Positions 61,011-64,000 of a stretch of 64,000 nucleotides of DNA are shown in pieces. Below the pieces are notes generated by a model. The model was not told the DNA's origin. It saw only the letters and a list, made by a program, of their open reading frames with translations, and made no database searches. The stretch is taken from the NCBI RefSeq assembly GCF_017874215.1, contig NZ_JAGGLB010000007.1, positions 62,001 through 126,000 of the forward strand. Direction: 5' to 3'. Origin of the DNA: Paenibacillus eucommiae. GTDB lineage: Bacteria > Bacillota > Bacilli > Paenibacillales > NBRC-103111. The first letter of the stretch is position 1, and every line of letters starts with the position of its first letter. A program made the position numbers and the translations under genes.

Positions 61011-62367
61011 AAGGGGCCAGCGCTTTATCCGCTTCTTCCTGCGCTTTTTTCAATGCTTCTTCAGGTGTCATACTGCCAGTCAGAACCGCTTGGATAGGAT
61101 CGCTCAAAGCTTTGATGACCTTGCCGTTATTGTGGGTAGACAGCTCGGCTGCCGCATACTCAAGCTGATCGCGGGCAACCAGAGCCGCCGGGAATTCAGC
61201 CGTATACTGCTTCATCCGCTCGGTTTCGTATGCTGATTTTTTGACGGCCACGTAGCCGGTATCAATGCTCCACTGTGCAGCACGCTCGGTTTCTGTCATG
61301 AACTGTACGAACTTCCAAGCTGCTTCCTGCTTATTTTTATCAATATCCTTGAAGATGTACATATTGCCTCCGCCAGTCGGGCTTCCGTAGCTTTTGTTCT
61401 TGGGCAGGAAGCTCACGCCAAAATTGAACTTGGCATTTTTCTTAATGTTGGACAGGTTGCCTGTCGTATGATACATCATGGCCGTCTTGCCTTCGAGGAA
61501 GTCGGATGGAACTGTTCCCCACTCGGTTACGCCTTCTGGAATGACTTTTTCCTTTTTCGCCAAATCGCTCCAGAACTGCAAGCCTGTAATATTTTCAGGT
61601 GTGTTGAACATAACCTTTTTGCCGTCCTCGCTCATCAGGTTGTTGCCGTTTTGCAGTGCGAAGGTTTGCAGCATCCAATAGGCGTAGCCTGATACCGGAA
61701 TTTCCAAGCCCCATGTGCCGTCCTTAGTTAATTTTTTGGCATAATCCTTCATCTCATCCCAGGTTTGTGGAGCTTTCTCCGGGTCTAGACCTGCTGCTGT
61801 AAAAAGATCCTTGTTGTAATACAAGATGATGGTGCTGCGCTGGAACGGAATGCTGTATGTTTTGCCGCCGGTTTGGGAGTTGGACATGAACGCCGGGTAG
61901 AAGTCTGACAAATACTTGTCTCCGCCTTCTTTGGCAATAAAATCGTCAAGCGGGATAATCGCATCCATATCTAGCAGACTGAACAGCTCTGTTGATTGCA
62001 GCACCGCTACATCAGGAGGAGTCTTGCTCTGCACGCCCGCTTGCGTTTTGATTGCGGTATCTGCATAGCTGCCTGTGTAAACCGGCTTGATCGTAATATT
62101 AGGATTCTGCTTCGTAAATTCCTCGGCCATCCCTTCCACCGTAGCGGTCAGCGGGCCTCCTACAGCAATTGGATAATAAAAAGTAAGCTCGATCTTTTCT
62201 TCTTTACTGCCTTCTTTGTCTTCCTTATTGTCATCTTTGACTGCTGCAGTGGGGGATACGGTTGGCTGCTCTGTAGGGGCAGCAGTTTTAGCACAAGCTG
62301 TTAAAAATAACATCAAGCATAAAGCAAGAACAATCAACTTACTTGAATCATTTGAGATGGGTCGCAT
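61000..62367 (-). CDS. Extracellular sugar-binding lipoprotein, UgpB-like
   Basis: 455 aa from ATG 62367, with GAAGGAG 8 nt upstream. The lipoprotein signal ends FLTAC with Cys25, followed by a Thr/Pro and then charged Lys/Glu/Asp linker. LTFYYPIAVGGPLTATVEGM and the FTKQNPNITIKPVYTGSY segment resemble UgpB-type binding proteins; PDVAVLQSTELFSLLD and IPFQRSTIILYYNKDLF follow. Whether the ligand is a glycerophosphodiester or a sugar cannot be decided. No ATPase gene in the operon. Confidence 0.92.
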   Translation of the reverse strand: MRPISNDSSKLIVLALCLMLFLTACAKTAAPTEQPTVSPTAAVKDDNKEDKEGSKEEKIELTFYYPIAVGGPLTATVEGMAEEFTKQNPNITIKPVYTGSYADTAIKTQAGVQSKTPPDVAVLQSTELFSLLDMDAIIPLDDFIAKEGGDKYLSDFYPAFMSNSQTGGKTYSIPFQRSTIILYYNKDLFTAAGLDPEKAPQTWDEMKDYAKKLTKDGTWGLEIPVSGYAYWMLQTFALQNGNNLMSEDGKKVMFNTPENITGLQFWSDLAKKEKVIPEGVTEWGTVPSDFLEGKTAMMYHTTGNLSNIKKNAKFNFGVSFLPKNKSYGSPTGGGNMYIFKDIDKNKQEAAWKFVQFMTETERAAQWSIDTGYVAVKKSAYETERMKQYTAEFPAALVARDQLEYAAAELSTHNNGKVIKALSDPIQAVLTGSMTPEEALKKAQEEADKALAPFNK

Positions 62368-62504
62368 CGTATTCGCTCCTTCAAAGTTATATTGTGTGGT
62401 ATGTCTGAAACTTGCTCCATCCGTCCTTCTGTTTCACTTTAGCAGATGAATGTGAAATCAAGACTATGGCTGTATCATGCGGACGTAAAATCTTTTGGAT
62501 AGAC

Positions 62505-62695
62505 GTCTTGCTGGGCGTCCTTTGAGATGTGTGCTCGTGACTTGGGTGCGTGGGGAGGGATCCTGCTGTGGGATTCACGGACGCTCCGCTCTCCACCCCA
62601 CAGCAGGCTCCCTCTAGCAGCTACTGATCGCACAAACCACTTTTGACCTCAAACGGACAGCCAACAAGGCGACTTCCTGAGTCTAAGGGATAGTG
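62505..62695 (+). repeat. Large structured repeat, single-module copy D
   Basis: Starts GGGCGTCCTTTGAG, then GTGCTCGTGACTTGGGTGCG as in copies A and B. The hairpin arms are CCTGCTGTGGG/CCCACAGCAGG (62562-62572 with 62597-62607), extended by GAGGGA/TCCCTC, with the conserved CGGACGCTCCGCTCT now in the loop side. Next GATCGCACAAACC, CTCAAACGGACAGCCAAC, ending CTTCCTGAGTCTAAGGGATA. It has no TTTAACGATG palindromes and no second module, so it may be the basic unit. Confidence 0.75.
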
Positions 62696-62718
62696 CACAC
62701 AATGAAAATTCTAGAATC

Positions 62719-63531
62719 TTATTGGATCATCGACAGTAGTTCTTCCATGGACGTCCATACAAAATCCGGCTGAACCGGGGATTGTCCGATATCTTCCTCC
62801 GAGGTTACTCCCGTCAGCACGAGTGCGGTGGAAAAACCATTAACAGAACCGAACAGGATGTCGGTTTCCAGCCTGTCGCCTACCATTAGGCAGCGGTCGC
62901 TCGGAAGTCCTCCGGACTCCAGTGCTTTGGCTCCATAATATTTCGACGGCTTGCCTATGACGGCCAGCGGCTTCTTGCCGCTAGTCGCTTCGATCGCCTT
63001 CACCATGGCCCAGGTGTCGGGAATGAGATCGCCGTCAACCGGGCAATAGGGATCGGGGTTGGCGGCAATCATAGCCGCCCCATTACGTACAGCTTTCATA
63101 GCTTGATGAAGCTTGCTGTAATTGAAGTGCATATCCATCCCGACCAGCACATGCGTAGCTTCAAGTGGATCTTCGGTATGCTCGACTCCTTGCTCCTCCA
63201 ATTCGCTGAGCATAGCCGGCTCCCCAATGACGAACACACGGGTGTCCCGCACATTTGGCTTCCCTTCAAGCTTCCCTTCACGCAAATAAACAGCTGCGGC
63301 ATAAGCCGCTGTCACAATTTCCTCCAAGTGGGATTCCAGCCCCAACTTCTGCAAACGCGTCTGACATTCCTTCCGAGTCCGCGTTGTCGTATTGCTCAGA
63401 AACAAGATCTTCTTCCTCTGATTTCGCAATGCCGCCAGCGTCTCCGGAACTCCAGGAAGCAAAGAGTCCCCAAGCAGAATCGTTCCATCCAGATCAAAAA
63501 AATAGCCATCAAAATTGAGTACATCCGGCAA
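62719..63531 (-). CDS. HAD-IIA family phosphatase (NagD-like)
   Basis: 270 aa; TTG 63531 with AAGGAG upstream. Motif I is YFFDLDGTILLG, motif II is ILFLSNTTTR, the lysine of motif III is in AVIGKPSKYY, and motif IV is MVGDRLETDI. The large C2 cap (ATHVLVGMDMHFNYSKL, AANPDPYCPVDGDLIPD) defines the IIA class with NagD and p-nitrophenylphosphatases. It dephosphorylates small phosphoesters in the cytoplasm; substrate not known. Confidence 0.92.
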   Translation of the reverse strand: MPDVLNFDGYFFDLDGTILLGDSLLPGVPETLAALRNQRKKILFLSNTTTRTRKECQTRLQKLGLESHLEEIVTAAYAAAVYLREGKLEGKPNVRDTRVFVIGEPAMLSELEEQGVEHTEDPLEATHVLVGMDMHFNYSKLHQAMKAVRNGAAMIAANPDPYCPVDGDLIPDTWAMVKAIEATSGKKPLAVIGKPSKYYGAKALESGGLPSDRCLMVGDRLETDILFGSVNGFSTALVLTGVTSEEDIGQSPVQPDFVWTSMEELLSMIQ

Positions 63532-63540
63532 TATTCAAGC

Positions 63541-63662
63541 AGCTCCTTTCCAGCAGCCTCTAGTAGCTTCTAGTAGATTCTAGTTGCGCAGCTTCTAGCT
63601 GCCGTTGGAAGCTGCCAGCAGCTTATACAACTCACAGCAGCTTCCAGCAGCTTTTAGCAGCA
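63541..63662. repeat. Degenerate AGCAGCTTCTAG-type tandem repeats
   Basis: About ten imperfect 8-12-nt units of AGCAGCTTCYAG fill the gap between the stop of the SLH gene and the HAD gene start. The HAD ribosome-binding site is embedded in it. Confidence 0.65.
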
Positions 63663-63666
63663 TGAT

Positions 63667-64000
63667 TTAATTAATAAAATTTGCTTTTCCGAGCAAACGT
63701 TTCAAGATGACGGCTGATTGGGCACGAGTAGCATGCCCCTTAGAATCAAGGGTGTCTGCTGTCATCCCGTTCAACAGACCCGCCTGAATGGCTGCGGCCA
63801 TTTCCGCTTTAGCCCAAACGATGCTGCCTGCATCCTTGAACATAACCAGCATTTCCGCTTGCTTTTCTGCTGAAATTTCCGCATCTATACCTACATAAGT
63901 GAGAGCACGGATGACCATAGCAGCGAGCTCTTCGCGTGTGATCTCCCGGCTAGGACGGAACGTTCCATCCTCATAGCCGCTTATGAGGCCAGCGGAAGCA
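63667..64000 (-). CDS. SLH-domain surface protein, C-terminal part (5' end beyond the window)
   Basis: The frame is open to position 64000; the internal ATG at 63918 is not the start because SGYEDGTFRPSREITREELA is encoded just before it. The 110 visible residues contain the end of one SLH domain and a full last one (FKDAGSIVWAKAEMAAAIQ, GHATRAQSAVILKRLL), ending ANFIN, much like the AAGFIN end of the propeller protein. Cell-wall-anchored protein; nothing can be said of its N-terminal part. Confidence 0.88.
   Translation of the reverse strand, partial: ASAGLISGYEDGTFRPSREITREELAAMVIRALTYVGIDAEISAEKQAEMLVMFKDAGSIVWAKAEMAAAIQAGLLNGMTADTLDSKGHATRAQSAVILKRLLGKANFIN

Overview
The window looks like chromosomal DNA of a spore-forming Gram-positive of the Paenibacillus type. 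Evidence is inferred from gene content: spore-coat families (YheC/YheD ATP-grasp, CotS kinase-like, CotSA-like glycosyltransferases), S-layer-homology (SLH) proteins, Lpl/Ugp-type sugar importers without their own ATPase, membrane AraC regulators, and a cydABDC operon with a Rex/Fnr-type operator. I saw no rRNA, tRNA, CRISPR array, transposase or phage gene.

Layout. 1-1.6 kb: 3' part of a TIM-barrel glycosidase-like gene. 1.7-9.5 kb: a minus-strand run of seven tightly packed genes (CotS-like, GT4, GT2, GT-D, UDP-glucose dehydrogenase, epimerase, YheC/D) that reads as a spore-surface glycan operon. A divergent plus-strand pair (GT4-GT2 fusion and GT4, 9.7-12.7 kb) has a sigma-K-like promoter. 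A sugar-1-phosphate nucleotidylyltransferase follows (13.5-14.6 kb). 15-22.8 kb: an ArsR repressor divergent from an unknown Cys-rich protein with a perfect operator palindrome, then cytochrome bd oxidase with its CydDC exporter. 22.8-25.7 kb: a Fur-box pair, an AraC regulator fused to a siderophore-binding domain and a paralogous siderophore-binding lipoprotein. 26-39.4 kb: miscellaneous enzymes and regulators (methyltransferase, UPF0158, YdeI-like, esterase, aldo/keto reductase, MalY/PatB lyase, an S24 repressor that has lost both catalytic residues, glutathione peroxidase, TetR-GNAT, Fic, VanZ-RDD, HD hydrolase, a signal-peptidase-like lipoprotein lacking catalytic residues). 39.5-45 kb: two cell-surface proteins (Tat-exported beta-helix; YVTN propeller with SLH domains). 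45-64 kb: carbohydrate modules (ceramidase-like/GNAT/isomerase/Gfo-Idh operon with an AraC regulator; Lpl-type importer with a membrane AraC sensor; Ugp-type importer with an isomerase; HAD phosphatase; the start of another SLH protein).

The most unusual signal is non-coding. A family of large structured repeats occurs in four intergenic regions (12.66-13.48, 25.79-26.32, 57.23-57.85, 62.5-62.7 kb). Each has a long hairpin with a conserved GGACGCT..CGCTC core. The arm sequences differ between copies while pairing is kept. Two copies are composites: two related modules flanking arrays of TTTAACGATG/CATCGTTAAA palindromes. A second array of dyads lies at 52.9-53.1 kb. Short degenerate tandem repeats sit at or just past many stop codons and in protein linkers.
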